Shown here: positions 1 to 6,939 of the stretch, in pieces
Layout of the letters: each line of letters starts with the position of its first letter
Numbering within the stretch: the first letter of the stretch is position 1
Assembly: GCA_964613235.1 (NCBI GenBank)
Contig: CAZTGM010000053.1
Location: forward strand, 1-11,990
DNA length: 11,990 bases
DNA from: J005 sp964613235
GTDB lineage: Bacteria > Pseudomonadota > Zetaproteobacteria > Mariprofundales > Mariprofundaceae
Reading direction: 5' to 3'
Notes under the pieces: generated by a model
Told to the model about the DNA's origin: nothing
The model's database searches: none
The model's input: only the letters and a program-made list of their open reading frames with translations
Translations under genes and position numbers: made by a program

Positions 1-44
1 CTAGACACCTGAGAGCTACATACTTTAGCTCAAAGGAGGTCACG

Positions 45-329
45 ATGAGTGGCAAGCGATATACGGAAGAATTCAAGATCGAAGCAGTCAAGCAGGTAGT
101 GGATCGGGGTTACTCGGTCTATTCGGTCGCGGAGCGACTGGGCATCAGCACGAAGAGCCTCTATGAGTGGATCAAACGTTACGGGGATCCTGCGTCGGAT
201 TACAATCAACTGACCCAGGAAATCCGGGCGCTGAAAGCTGAGTTGAAGCGCGTAAGGGATGAGAGGGACATCTTAAAAAAGGCCACAGTGTACTTTCGTA
301 AGCTTCCCCAAATAGTAGACAGTTCATAA
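45..329 (+). CDS. IS3-family transposase OrfA with altered C-terminus, OrfB missing
   Basis: The 94-residue product is the DNA-binding subunit of an IS3-type transposase. Residues 1-50 form the HTH_Tnp_1 helix-turn-helix (RYTEEFKIEAV near the N-terminus; the recognition-helix region LGISTKSLYEWIKRYG at 32-47), which binds the element's terminal repeats. Residues 55-80 are a leucine-zipper-like coiled coil (heptad L/I positions, ending RDERDILKK) used for multimerisation. Typical OrfA proteins go on for a few residues after KKATVYF with an alanine- or serine-rich end. Here residues 85-94 (RKLPQIVDSS) are translated from the terminal repeat, and the TAA stop comes from flanking DNA. With no OrfB there is no catalytic core. 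The truncated protein might still bind terminal repeats and act as an inhibitor of sister elements, but that is inference. Confidence 0.85.
   Translation: MSGKRYTEEFKIEAVKQVVDRGYSVYSVAERLGISTKSLYEWIKRYGDPASDYNQLTQEIRALKAELKRVRDERDILKKATVYFRKLPQIVDSS
275..281 (+). other. A AAA AAG programmed -1 frameshift heptamer of the IS3 element
   Basis: The heptamer A AAA AAG is in the OrfA frame as ..A AAA AAG (L77-K78-K79). This is the slippery sequence used by IS3-family elements to make the OrfAB fusion transposase. In the -1 frame translation now meets a TAA at 299-301, only about seven codons after the slip, so the site is a relic with no OrfB to enter. Confidence 0.7.
306..326 (+). repeat. Probable right inverted repeat (IRR) of the IS3 element
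   Basis: Read on the minus strand from 326 the sequence begins TGAACTGTCTACTATTTGGG, which has the TGA start and length expected of an IS3-family terminus. It abuts chromosomal DNA at about 327. Inside it, TAGACA at 316-321 matches the -35 consensus TTGACA at 5 of 6 positions and points outward. IS3-family right ends are known to carry outward -35 boxes that form a junction promoter in the circular intermediate. The matching left repeat is outside the window, so the call rests on this end alone. Confidence 0.55.
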
Positions 330-406
330 GGCCCTCCCTGCGATGCATACACTGAGCGGTGCAAACCTCGGCATATGCGCTAGAATCGCACAACCGGGAG
401 GAATGA

Positions 407-1222
407 ATGCGCCGGGATATTCTCGTTTTTGATATTGAAACCGTGGCCGATGCCGATGCCGCGCGGCGTTTGTTACGCCTGCCGGAACTTGATGATGTGC
501 AGGCCCGCGATGCCCTGAGCGATTACTTCCTCGACAAGACAGATGGCCGCAACGATTTTCCACGCCACCCCTTTCATCAGGTTGTGGCCATTTCCTATGC
601 ACATCTGGTGCGCGAACCGGGCGAAGAAGGCACGGAAATCGTTATCCGCCGCCTGGCCACCGGCGGCACGGCAGCCAGTGATGAGGCGGAGATACTGCAG
701 GGGTTTTTCGCCATTATCGAACAGCGTGCGCCGCAACTGGTCAGTTTTAACGGACGTGGCTTTGATATCCCTGTGCTGAAATATCGCGCCATGGTGCACG
801 GGCTCAGCTGCCCGCGCTGGTTCAATGAGGGCGATAAATGGAACAATTACGATGCCCGCTATGCCGGCACCTATCACCTGGATATGTTGGAAACCCTTTC
901 CGATTACGGCGCCTCGGCCCGCTGCTCAATGGATGAGGTGGCAGCCAGCTTCGGCGTACCTGGCAAACTGGATACCGCAGGCAGCGATGTGCGCGCCATG
1001 TTCGAGAGCAACGATATCGATGCGATCCGAAATTATTGTGAAACCGATGTCTGCACGACGCTACTGCTGTTTCTGCGCTGGCAATTATTCTCCGGCGCAC
1101 TCACGGCTTCCGCCTATGCCCGCACCATGCTCGGCTTCCGTAATTACCTGCAGGCAGAAAGCGAACAACGCCCCTGGCTGGAGGAATACCTGCAGGCCTG
1201 GGATGCGCTGACTGCGCAATAA
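407..1222 (+). CDS. 3'-5' exonuclease, DnaQ-like superfamily (PolB-type exo2 family)
   Basis: The 271-residue protein is a predicted cytosolic two-metal 3'-5' exonuclease of the DEDD superfamily, resembling the proofreading domain of family-B DNA polymerases without a polymerase attached (Pfam DNA_pol_B_exo2 type). All three motifs are visible: Exo I with D9 and E11 (VFDIET), Exo II with N115 and D120 (SFNGRGFDIP), and Exo III with Y210 and D214 (NYCETDV, a YxxxD form, so DEDDy). The start is supported by GGGAGGA just before ATGA-ATG. The 77-bp gap after the insertion sequence holds a possible -10 (TAGAAT, 381-386) with no convincing -35. The gene stands alone and runs tail to tail with the SRPBCC gene 3 bp away. 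Its in vivo substrate, whether DNA repair intermediates or RNA ends, cannot be read from sequence. Confidence 0.9.
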   Translation: MRRDILVFDIETVADADAARRLLRLPELDDVQARDALSDYFLDKTDGRNDFPRHPFHQVVAISYAHLVREPGEEGTEIVIRRLATGGTAASDEAEILQGFFAIIEQRAPQLVSFNGRGFDIPVLKYRAMVHGLSCPRWFNEGDKWNNYDARYAGTYHLDMLETLSDYGASARCSMDEVAASFGVPGKLDTAGSDVRAMFESNDIDAIRNYCETDVCTTLLLFLRWQLFSGALTASAYARTMLGFRNYLQAESEQRPWLEEYLQAWDALTAQ

Positions 1223-1225
1223 CGC

Positions 1226-1672
1226 CTATACGCCTGCTTCCAGCAACTCCTTCAGATTCTCGAAATCGGCTTTCATTTCCCGCTCCGCAATATGCGCCAC
1301 TACAGGCGATGCGACCTTAAAGAAACGACCGACATCGATGCTCAGCATGCGTGTGACGCGGGTGCCGCCATCGATGGCCTCGAAACGCATCGAAGTTTCC
1401 ATGGAAAACGGGCCGGAAATCGTTTTTGCCTCCCAGTAGCTGCCGTCTTCACTACGCTCGGTCACTTCCCATTCCTGTTCGATAATTCTGCCAAGGAACT
1501 TCTCCTTGGCGCGATAAATCGTGCCTTTGGTCGGCGGCCCATCGGTCACCTTGATCGTTTCCCATACCGATGCCTGCCATAATGGGTCATTGTCGCAGTT
1601 ATCGACAAAGGCGATCACTTCTGACAATGGTCGTTTGATCTCAATGCTGGTTTCCAATTTGCTTAACGGCAT
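1226..1672 (-). CDS. SRPBCC/START-like domain protein (polyketide cyclase/dehydrase-type)
   Basis: The 148-residue product has the pattern of a single SRPBCC helix-grip domain. It shows an N-terminal strand LETSIEIKRPLSEVIAFVDN with the first helix, the central W..V.W region, paired strands (EQEWEVTERSEDGSYWEAK, SMETSMRFEAIDGGTRVTR), and a long C-terminal helix from about residue 122 to 146 (VAHIAEREMKADFENLKELLEA) that would close the hydrophobic ligand cavity. There is no signal peptide, so it is probably cytosolic. The start at 1672 is preferred over an ATG 21 codons upstream because AGGAGG lies five bases before it and a good promoter (1703-1732) overlaps the longer form. Members of this superfamily bind lipids, polyketides or other hydrophobic ligands; the ligand here is unknown. 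It does not look like part of the lysine operon upstream. Confidence 0.8.
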   Translation of the reverse strand: MPLSKLETSIEIKRPLSEVIAFVDNCDNDPLWQASVWETIKVTDGPPTKGTIYRAKEKFLGRIIEQEWEVTERSEDGSYWEAKTISGPFSMETSMRFEAIDGGTRVTRMLSIDVGRFFKVASPVVAHIAEREMKADFENLKELLEAGV

Positions 1673-1702
1673 CTCACCCTCCTGTTTCTCCGCATGCCTG
1701 TA

Positions 1703-1732
1703 ATCATAGCAAAAGCCATAGCCGATTGTCAG
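1703..1732 (-). promoter_or_regulatory. Sigma-70 promoter of the SRPBCC gene, extended -10
   Basis: On the minus strand the -35 box CTGACA (1727-1732, 5 of 6 to consensus) is followed after 18 bp by TATGAT (1703-1708, 5 of 6), with TGC directly in front as an extended -10 element. Transcription would start near 1696, giving a leader of about 25 nt before the ATG at 1672. Confidence 0.65.
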
Positions 1733-1759
1733 CACAGCGGCAGGGCCGCGAACACGAAC

Positions 1760-1777
1760 AGCGCCGTCACCGGCGCC
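1760..1777 (-). terminator. Hairpin just downstream of dapD, possible weak terminator
   Basis: A GC-rich inverted repeat GCGCCG-GTGA-CGGCGC (minus-strand reading, 1761-1776, extendable by one G-U pair) starts a few bases after the dapD stop codon. The following sequence is TGTTCGTGTT, a poor U-tract. It may attenuate read-through from the lysine operon into the SRPBCC gene, but it is not a classical strong terminator. Confidence 0.35.
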
Positions 1778-1781
1778 ACAT

Positions 1782-2606
1782 TTAAAACTCCCGCAGCAAT
1801 TCGGTGATGCCGGTCTTGGCGCGCGTTTTCTCGTCCACCTTCTTCACAATCACCGCACAATACAGATTCGGACCACCGGACTTACCCGGCATAGAACCGG
1901 ATACGACCACGGAATATGGTGGCACTTCACCGAAATAGGTTTCACCGGTCTCGCGATCGATGATGCGCGTGGACTGACCGATATAGACGCCCATCGAAAT
2001 CACCGAGCCTTCGCGCACGATAACACCCTCCACGATCTCGGAGCGCGCGCCGATAAAACAGTTATCCTCGATAATCGTCGGGCTGGCCTGTAAGGGCTCC
2101 AGCACACCGCCGATACCAACACCGCCGGAGAGATGCACATTCCTGCCAATCTGCGCACAGGAGCCCACCGTCGCCCAGGTATCCACCATCGTACCCTCAT
2201 CGACATAGGCGCCGATATTGACATAGGACGGCATCAACACGCAGCGCGGCGCGATATAGGAGCCTTTGCGCACGGTTGCCGGCGGCACGACACGAATGCC
2301 TGCCTTGTGGAACATCTGCTCACCCCAGGTCGCGAATTTCAGCGGCACCTTGTCGTAGTAATTCGACACACCACCATTAATGAGCTGGTTGTCATGCAGC
2401 TTGAAAAACAGCAGCACGGCCTTTTTCAGCCATTCGTTGGTCACCCATTCACCGGCTTCGTTTTTCTCGGCCACACGCACGCCACCATCATCCAGCAACT
2501 GAATGGAATGCTCGACTGCATCGCGGATCTCCTGCGATGCGCTGCGGATATCCCATGACTCTCGTGTATCCCAGGCTTGTTCGATGACGTCCTTCAGGTG
2601 GTTCAT
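1782..2606 (-). CDS. dapD: 2,3,4,5-tetrahydropyridine-2,6-dicarboxylate N-succinyltransferase
   Basis: DapD transfers succinyl from succinyl-CoA to tetrahydrodipicolinate, committing it to the succinylase branch of lysine and meso-diaminopimelate synthesis in the cytosol. The 274-residue length equals that of E. coli DapD. An N-terminal helical domain (1-105) is followed by a left-handed beta-helix of hexapeptide repeats (about 110-235: SYIAPRCVLMPSYVNIGAYVD, then CAQIGRNVHLSGGVGIGGVL) and the family stretch GVLEPLQASPTIIEDNCFIG. The conserved VD (about 142) and SE (about 190) positions fit the catalytic Asp/Glu reported for the family. The start at 2606 has AAAGGAG close upstream; an in-frame ATG seven codons earlier has no such site. 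It is the last gene of the argH-dapD run, 63 bp after the decarboxylase gene and with no promoter seen in that gap. Confidence 0.96.
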   Translation of the reverse strand: MNHLKDVIEQAWDTRESWDIRSASQEIRDAVEHSIQLLDDGGVRVAEKNEAGEWVTNEWLKKAVLLFFKLHDNQLINGGVSNYYDKVPLKFATWGEQMFHKAGIRVVPPATVRKGSYIAPRCVLMPSYVNIGAYVDEGTMVDTWATVGSCAQIGRNVHLSGGVGIGGVLEPLQASPTIIEDNCFIGARSEIVEGVIVREGSVISMGVYIGQSTRIIDRETGETYFGEVPPYSVVVSGSMPGKSGGPNLYCAVIVKKVDEKTRAKTGITELLREF

Positions 2607-2669
2607 ACTGTCTCCTTTATCTTCCATTCCCTTGCGATGACGGAAAGCTCGACCAAAGCGCGCCGCTTT

Positions 2670-3872
2670 TCAAGCCAGCACAACTTCCTCAGGCCGAGCA
2701 TGCGACAAAAACTCGATATTCGACATCGTCAGGCCATAGGCGCCGGCCAGGCCGAACACGGCAATATCGCCGACATCCGCTGCCTCGACAAACACATCAT
2801 TGGCCAGCTTGTCCGCGCCTGTACATAGCGGGCCACCGAAATACACCGACTCCTTGCGCACCGACTCCTGGGCGGCAAACAGCGGCGGTCGCTGCATGCG
2901 CACAATGGCCAGCGGATGATTGATGGCCAAGGCCGCAGGCCGACGGAAATGATTGATGCCGCCGGCACAGATGACCTGTTTCTTGCCGCGCGATTCCTTG
3001 ATATCGAGGATTTCCGTGCAGAACCAGCCGGAGTCAGCGGCCAGATAACGCCCCAGTTCCAGGAAAAAGGTGCGTCCGCCAAAACCGAAACGCTCAGTCA
3101 GGGCACGCAGCCCATCGGCATAGGCGCGTGGATCGAAGTCCTGCCCTGTTTCCAGATAGTCCACACCGAAACCGCCGCCGAAATCGATGATATTGCAATG
3201 AACGTCGTCATAGTTCGACTCGATATCACGCGCCATGCCAAACACCAGTTCACAGTTTTTCAGCAAATCATCCACGCACAACACACCGGAAGCCGCATAC
3301 ACGTGCAGACCGCGGAAGCGCAGGCCGGGAAGCGCCAATATCTGCGGCAAGACCTGATCCAGTTTTTCCTCATCGACACCGAACTTCTTGGAGCCGCCGG
3401 AAAACGTCGTCTGAGCTTCATGAATATCAAAATTCGCATTGATACGCAGTAGCACGTCCTGCCGCCTGCCCATGCGCTCGCAGATGGCATGCAGGCGGTG
3501 CGCTTCCAGCAAGGATTCGACATGCACCGTGCGGATACCGTGCTCCACGGCCCATTGCAATTCCTCAACAGATTTGCCTGGGCCGGTATAAATCAGTTGT
3601 TCGGCCGCAAAGCCCACCGCCACGGCCTTCTCCGCCTCGCCCAGGCTGGCAATCTCAATACCCTGCACGCCAGCCTTGCGTGCCGCACGCAAAAACGCGG
3701 CATGCGGATTGGCCTTCATGGCATAATAAATATCCACTTCCTCAGGCATCAAAGTAGCAAGATGCGCAATCTTCTCACGCATCGCACGGGTATCGTAAAT
3801 ATAGACATTGAGCGTGTGACCCGTGGCCGCACGACGTTTCAGTTCTTGTTCAAGCGCAACGGGAATTTGCAT
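2670..3872 (-). CDS. Fold-III PLP-dependent decarboxylase, LysA-like but of the BtrK/PvsE-type branch
   Basis: The 400-residue protein belongs to the ornithine/DAP/arginine decarboxylase family 2: an alanine-racemase-type TIM barrel with PLP, then a C-terminal beta domain. Visible active-site elements are the PLP lysine K53 (YYAMKANP), H190 (GLHVYAASG), the phosphate loop GGGFG at 232-236, the pyridine-nitrogen glutamate E272 (ELGR), catalytic C350 (GGPLCTGAD) and Y379 (GAYG). Its place between dapC and dapD suggests diaminopimelate decarboxylase. However, LysA normally has HIGSQ/HIGSG after the His and GPxCES at the catalytic cysteine; here these are HVYAAS and GPLCT. SGGSKKFGVDE and GGINHFRRPAA also recall BtrK, PvsE and exosortase-linked enzymes. 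The substrate may be meso-DAP, or a related amino acid or acyl conjugate. The start is one base after the dapC stop, with AAGGATG as ribosome site. Confidence 0.85.
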   Translation of the reverse strand: MQIPVALEQELKRRAATGHTLNVYIYDTRAMREKIAHLATLMPEEVDIYYAMKANPHAAFLRAARKAGVQGIEIASLGEAEKAVAVGFAAEQLIYTGPGKSVEELQWAVEHGIRTVHVESLLEAHRLHAICERMGRRQDVLLRINANFDIHEAQTTFSGGSKKFGVDEEKLDQVLPQILALPGLRFRGLHVYAASGVLCVDDLLKNCELVFGMARDIESNYDDVHCNIIDFGGGFGVDYLETGQDFDPRAYADGLRALTERFGFGGRTFFLELGRYLAADSGWFCTEILDIKESRGKKQVICAGGINHFRRPAALAINHPLAIVRMQRPPLFAAQESVRKESVYFGGPLCTGADKLANDVFVEAADVGDIAVFGLAGAYGLTMSNIEFLSHARPEEVVLA

Positions 3873-3873
3873 A

Positions 3874-5070
3874 CTACATCCTTATGGCGCGCAAACGCCG
3901 GGCAAGCTCGGCCGCTGTTTCCGGCCCGTCCACCAGCGCTGCACGAATATAGTTCCAGCCGGGATTAATGCCATCCGCACCTTCGGCCGAAAGATAGGCA
4001 CCGGGTAATACGGTCACTGCCTGTTCGCGAAAGGCCGCCTGTGCGAAACGTTCGCCGTCGCGGACCTGCAACCAGACAAAAAAGGAACCTGCCGGCATGT
4101 CCCCTGCATCATATACATCAAAGAAAGCCTGCAGGCTTTGCCGATATACCTGCAGATTGGCCGCGACATGCTCCTCATCCCGCCATGCCGCCATGGCCAC
4201 ATGTTGCAACGGCAGCGGTGTGGCAGGCCCTGTATAACTGCGCAGTTTGGCAAAGCGTGCTATCAGCTCCGCATCCCCGGCAATACAGCCGCTGCGCAGG
4301 CCCGGCAAAGCTGAACGCTTGGATAATGAATTCATGACCAGGCAACGGGCATAATCGTGACGGCCGAGTTGCGCGCACACTTCCAGCAGGCCGACCGGCT
4401 GCTGCTGCCAGTAGATTTCTGAATAGCATTCATCGGCCACGATATAAAAATCATGGACATCGGCCAGTTCCAGCAGGCGACGATAATAATCCGTATCGGC
4501 AATCCAGCCGGTGGGATTGGATGGCGAGCAGACATAAACAAATGCCGTTTGCCGCCAGACATCCTCCGACACCTGATCGATATCCGGCGCAAAACCGGAA
4601 TTCTGCGTGCACGGCATCAGCCACGGCTCGGCACCGGCTAGCACGGCCGCACCCAGATAAATCTGGTACATCGGATTGGGCATCAGCACATACGGTCTGC
4701 TCCCTGCATCCGGATTCACCAATGCATGCGCCACGGCAAATAATGCCTCGCGCGTGCCGTTGGCGCTTAACACCTGCGTTTGCGCATCCATCTCCGGAAG
4801 CGAAAAACGCTGTATCAGCCAGTTGGCCATGGCCTCGCGTAAGGCCAGCGTGCCCGAAGTCGGTGGATATTTCGAAAACCCCTGCAATTGCTCCTGCAAT
4901 ACTGGCGCGACAAAGTCCGGCAGCGGCAGGCGTGGCTCACCGGCACCGGCATCGATAGGCGACAGCTCGGGATTCGGCGTCAATCCGTGCAATAAGGTGC
5001 GCAGGCGCGCAAACGGATAGGCGCCCAGCCGTTGCAGCCTGGACTGGGCCGTTTTTGTTTGATCAGTCAC
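3874..5070 (-). CDS. dapC: Succinyldiaminopimelate transaminase
   Basis: DapC is a fold-I PLP aminotransferase that converts N-succinyl-2-amino-6-oxopimelate to N-succinyl-LL-2,6-diaminopimelate with glutamate as amino donor, the step after DapD. The 398-residue protein has the DapC opening (LGAYPFARLRTLLHG, 15-29), the Y of SKYPPTSGTLALREA, N185 of PSNPTG, D213/Y216 of VADECYSEIY, the PLP lysine K251 in SLSKRSALPGLRSG, and a C-terminal small domain. This matches the proteobacterial DapC type rather than ArgD. The start is a GTG (5070-5068) inside the end of the lipoprotein gene (8-bp overlap), which implies translational coupling. The following decarboxylase gene begins one base after its stop. 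The two neighbours and the nearby dapD support the lysine role strongly. Confidence 0.93.
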   Translation of the reverse strand: MTDQTKTAQSRLQRLGAYPFARLRTLLHGLTPNPELSPIDAGAGEPRLPLPDFVAPVLQEQLQGFSKYPPTSGTLALREAMANWLIQRFSLPEMDAQTQVLSANGTREALFAVAHALVNPDAGSRPYVLMPNPMYQIYLGAAVLAGAEPWLMPCTQNSGFAPDIDQVSEDVWRQTAFVYVCSPSNPTGWIADTDYYRRLLELADVHDFYIVADECYSEIYWQQQPVGLLEVCAQLGRHDYARCLVMNSLSKRSALPGLRSGCIAGDAELIARFAKLRSYTGPATPLPLQHVAMAAWRDEEHVAANLQVYRQSLQAFFDVYDAGDMPAGSFFVWLQVRDGERFAQAAFREQAVTVLPGAYLSAEGADGINPGWNYIRAALVDGPETAAELARRLRAIRM

Positions 5071-5488
5071 GCATCAGGTCCACGGCATGCGCCCTGATCG
5101 GCTCACTCCATGGGCCGAAATGTCCGTCCACATCCACGGCACGGATACGGAACAGAAAATCCTGATTTCGGGTGCGCAAATTGAGCAATTTCGTCAGGCG
5201 CTCACCAACCTGCTTGGCATACGGCTCCTGCTCGTAATAGCGCCGCCACATGCCCGGACACTGGCAATACGGGTCGATCTCCGTGCGATCAATCTGATAA
5301 CCCACGCCAGCAGGATTGCCCTGCAGAACAAACCCCAGCTTCAATGCCGGGCCGGTTACTTCATAATGCAGTTCCACGATCTGCGGTGCTGCCATCACCT
5401 GTTCATTCTCCGCGATCTGCGGTGCATCCTTGAAACCGCAGGATGACAACACCAACATCAATAACAGCATCCATCCTTTATGCCTCAT
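5063..5488 (-). CDS. LptM-like outer-membrane lipoprotein with Fn3-like domain
   Basis: The 141-residue product begins with a type II signal sequence: positively charged MRHKGW, a hydrophobic core, and lipobox LSSC with lipidated C17. The +2 residue is Gly, so Lol sorting to the outer membrane is expected. The mature start CGFKDAP resembles the CGLKGPLY start of LptM/YifL, a small lipoprotein that assists LptD assembly and often sits beside lysA. Beyond it is a domain of about 100 residues with Fn3-like strands (QIVELHYEV, LKLGFVLQG, GYQIDRTEI) ending in FLFRIRAVDVDGHFGPWSEP, plus a C-x-C pair (C75, C77) that could be oxidised in the periplasm. The ATG at 5488 has AAGGAG seven bases upstream and overlaps the argH end by 11 bp; the stop overlaps dapC by 8 bp. 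No function is proven; the LptM link is inference from the N-terminus and location. Confidence 0.8.
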   Translation of the reverse strand: MRHKGWMLLLMLVLSSCGFKDAPQIAENEQVMAAPQIVELHYEVTGPALKLGFVLQGNPAGVGYQIDRTEIDPYCQCPGMWRRYYEQEPYAKQVGERLTKLLNLRTRNQDFLFRIRAVDVDGHFGPWSEPIRAHAVDLMRD

Positions 5489-6863
5489 GCAAACGCTCCT
5501 TCCACTTTTGTACCTGTTGCCTGACCTGTGTCGGCGCCGTACCGCCGACATGATCGCGTGCCTGCACACAGGCGTCCACCGACAGCACTGCCACCATTTC
5601 CGGCTGCAGGCGTGCATCGATAGCCGCACAGGCTGCGGCATCCATTTCATGCAATTCGATATCATGTTCAATGCACCAGGCCACCGATTTGCCGACAATG
5701 GCATGCGCCTCGCGAAATGGTACACCGGCACGCACCAGCGCATCGGCCAGATCAGTCGCCGTGGCAAAGCCTGCAGCCGCAGCCTGACGCAGCGCAGCCG
5801 TATGTACTTTCATGTCCGGCAACATGGCCGTAAAAATGGCCAGGCAACCTTCCAGCTGATCCAGCGCATCGAATACTGCGCCCTTGTCTTCCTGCATGTC
5901 CTTGTTATAGGCCAGCGGCAGGGATTTCACCGTCATCAGCATGGCGACCAGGCCGCCGATAATACGCCCGCTCTTGCCACGCACCAGTTCCGGCATATCC
6001 GGATTCTTTTTCTGTGGCATAATGCTTGAGCCGGTACAATAGGCATCCGGCAATTCGATAAAGCCAAACTGCGCGCTCATCCACAGGATCAGTTCCTCGG
6101 AAAAACGCGACAGATGCACGGCTGTGATCGAAGCCGCAGCCAACAATTCCATAATGAAGTCTCGGTCGGAGACCGCATCCAGCGAATTCTGACAGGGCTG
6201 GTCAAAGCCCAATGCCTCCGCCGTCATATCGCGATCGATATTAAACGTCGTTCCGGCCAGTGCCGCGCTGCCCAGCGGACACTGATTCATGCGCTGCCGC
6301 GCATCGGCAAAACGCCCGGCATCACGATGCAACATTTCCGTATAAGCCAGCAGATGATGACCCAGCGTCACCGGTTGCGCAGTCTGCAAATGTGTGAAAC
6401 CGGGCATCACCGTATCCGCATGCGCTTCCGCCAATGTCACCAGCACCGATTGCAGGCGGCGAAGATGTGCCATGATGTCATCACAACGACGACGCAGATA
6501 CAATCGCGTATCCGTAGCCACCTGATCATTGCGACTGCGCCCGGTATGCAGGCGCTTGCCGGCATCACCAATCAGTTCGGTCAGCCGCGCCTCGATATTC
6601 ATATGTACGTCTTCCAGCGCCACCGAAAAAGTGAAATCACCGGCCTCGATCTCTGCCTGCACAGCATCCAGCCCCTGCAAAATCACCGTTACATCCTGTT
6701 CGCTGAGAATTCCCTGTTTGCCGAGCATACGCGCATGCGCGCGGGAACCCTCGATGTCTTCGGCATACATGCGCGCATCGACATCGATGGATGCGTTAAA
6801 CTGCTCCACCAGTTCATCCGTCGCCTGCGCGAAGCGACCGCCCCAGAGTTTTTCCTTGGCCAT
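5478..6863 (-). CDS. argH: Argininosuccinate lyase
   Basis: ArgH cleaves argininosuccinate to arginine and fumarate, the last step of arginine synthesis, as a cytosolic homotetramer. The 461-residue protein has the usual family length. It opens with KLWGGRF, has the substrate loop TGRSRNDQ (107-114), the THLQTAQP segment with catalytic H158, and the fumarase/aspartase signature GSSIMPQKKNPD at 278-289 with catalytic S280. AAGGAG precedes the ATG by seven bases. It heads the coupled set argH, lipoprotein, dapC, decarboxylase, dapD. The 76-bp gap from thiI shows no convincing promoter; a perfect 10-bp palindrome GGACATGTCC (6898-6907) lies there but has no recognised binding protein. Antisense frames of up to about 300 codons across this gene are compositional shadows. 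Confidence 0.97.
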   Translation of the reverse strand: MAKEKLWGGRFAQATDELVEQFNASIDVDARMYAEDIEGSRAHARMLGKQGILSEQDVTVILQGLDAVQAEIEAGDFTFSVALEDVHMNIEARLTELIGDAGKRLHTGRSRNDQVATDTRLYLRRRCDDIMAHLRRLQSVLVTLAEAHADTVMPGFTHLQTAQPVTLGHHLLAYTEMLHRDAGRFADARQRMNQCPLGSAALAGTTFNIDRDMTAEALGFDQPCQNSLDAVSDRDFIMELLAAASITAVHLSRFSEELILWMSAQFGFIELPDAYCTGSSIMPQKKNPDMPELVRGKSGRIIGGLVAMLMTVKSLPLAYNKDMQEDKGAVFDALDQLEGCLAIFTAMLPDMKVHTAALRQAAAAGFATATDLADALVRAGVPFREAHAIVGKSVAWCIEHDIELHEMDAAACAAIDARLQPEMVAVLSVDACVQARDHVGGTAPTQVRQQVQKWKERLHEA

Positions 6864-6939
6864 GATAACTCCTTCAATCCACCCGCAACTCTAACCCGGA
6901 CATGTCCCGAAAACCACGCATGCAGCAACCATCCGCATG

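Larger units (their letters stand above)
1..326 (+). mobile_element. IS3-family insertion sequence remnant, internally deleted, left end outside window
   Basis: This segment holds an IS3-type OrfA reading frame with a strong ribosome site (AAAGGAGGT just upstream of its ATG), then a sequence that looks like the right terminal repeat of the same element. The second frame, OrfB, which carries the DDE catalytic domain and normally adds roughly 800 to 900 bp, is absent. OrfA is cut at about residue 84 (near base 297) and joined directly to the terminal repeat. The left terminal repeat would lie just upstream of base 1 and cannot be seen, so target-site duplication cannot be tested. What remains cannot transpose by itself but could be mobilised in trans by a full copy. 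The OrfA assignment is firm; the right boundary is inferred from the TGA-starting terminal sequence read on the minus strand. Confidence 0.72.

Noticed and set aside
2607..2627. Longer DapD with seven extra N-terminal residues
   Set aside because: AAAGGAG sits right before the internal ATG at 2606 and the resulting 274 residues equal the usual DapD length.
2916..3968. Plus-strand frames opposite the PLP decarboxylase
   Set aside because: Shadows of a well-supported minus-strand gene; no motifs or start signals.
6898..6907. Perfect palindrome GGACATGTCC between thiI and argH
   Set aside because: A 10-bp palindrome is plausible by chance and it matches no ARG box, LexA site or other operator I recognise; noted in the argH entry only.
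6864..6939. Possible lysine riboswitch or arginine operator ahead of argH
   Set aside because: The gap is too short for the lysine riboswitch aptamer and no ARG-box-like repeat is present.
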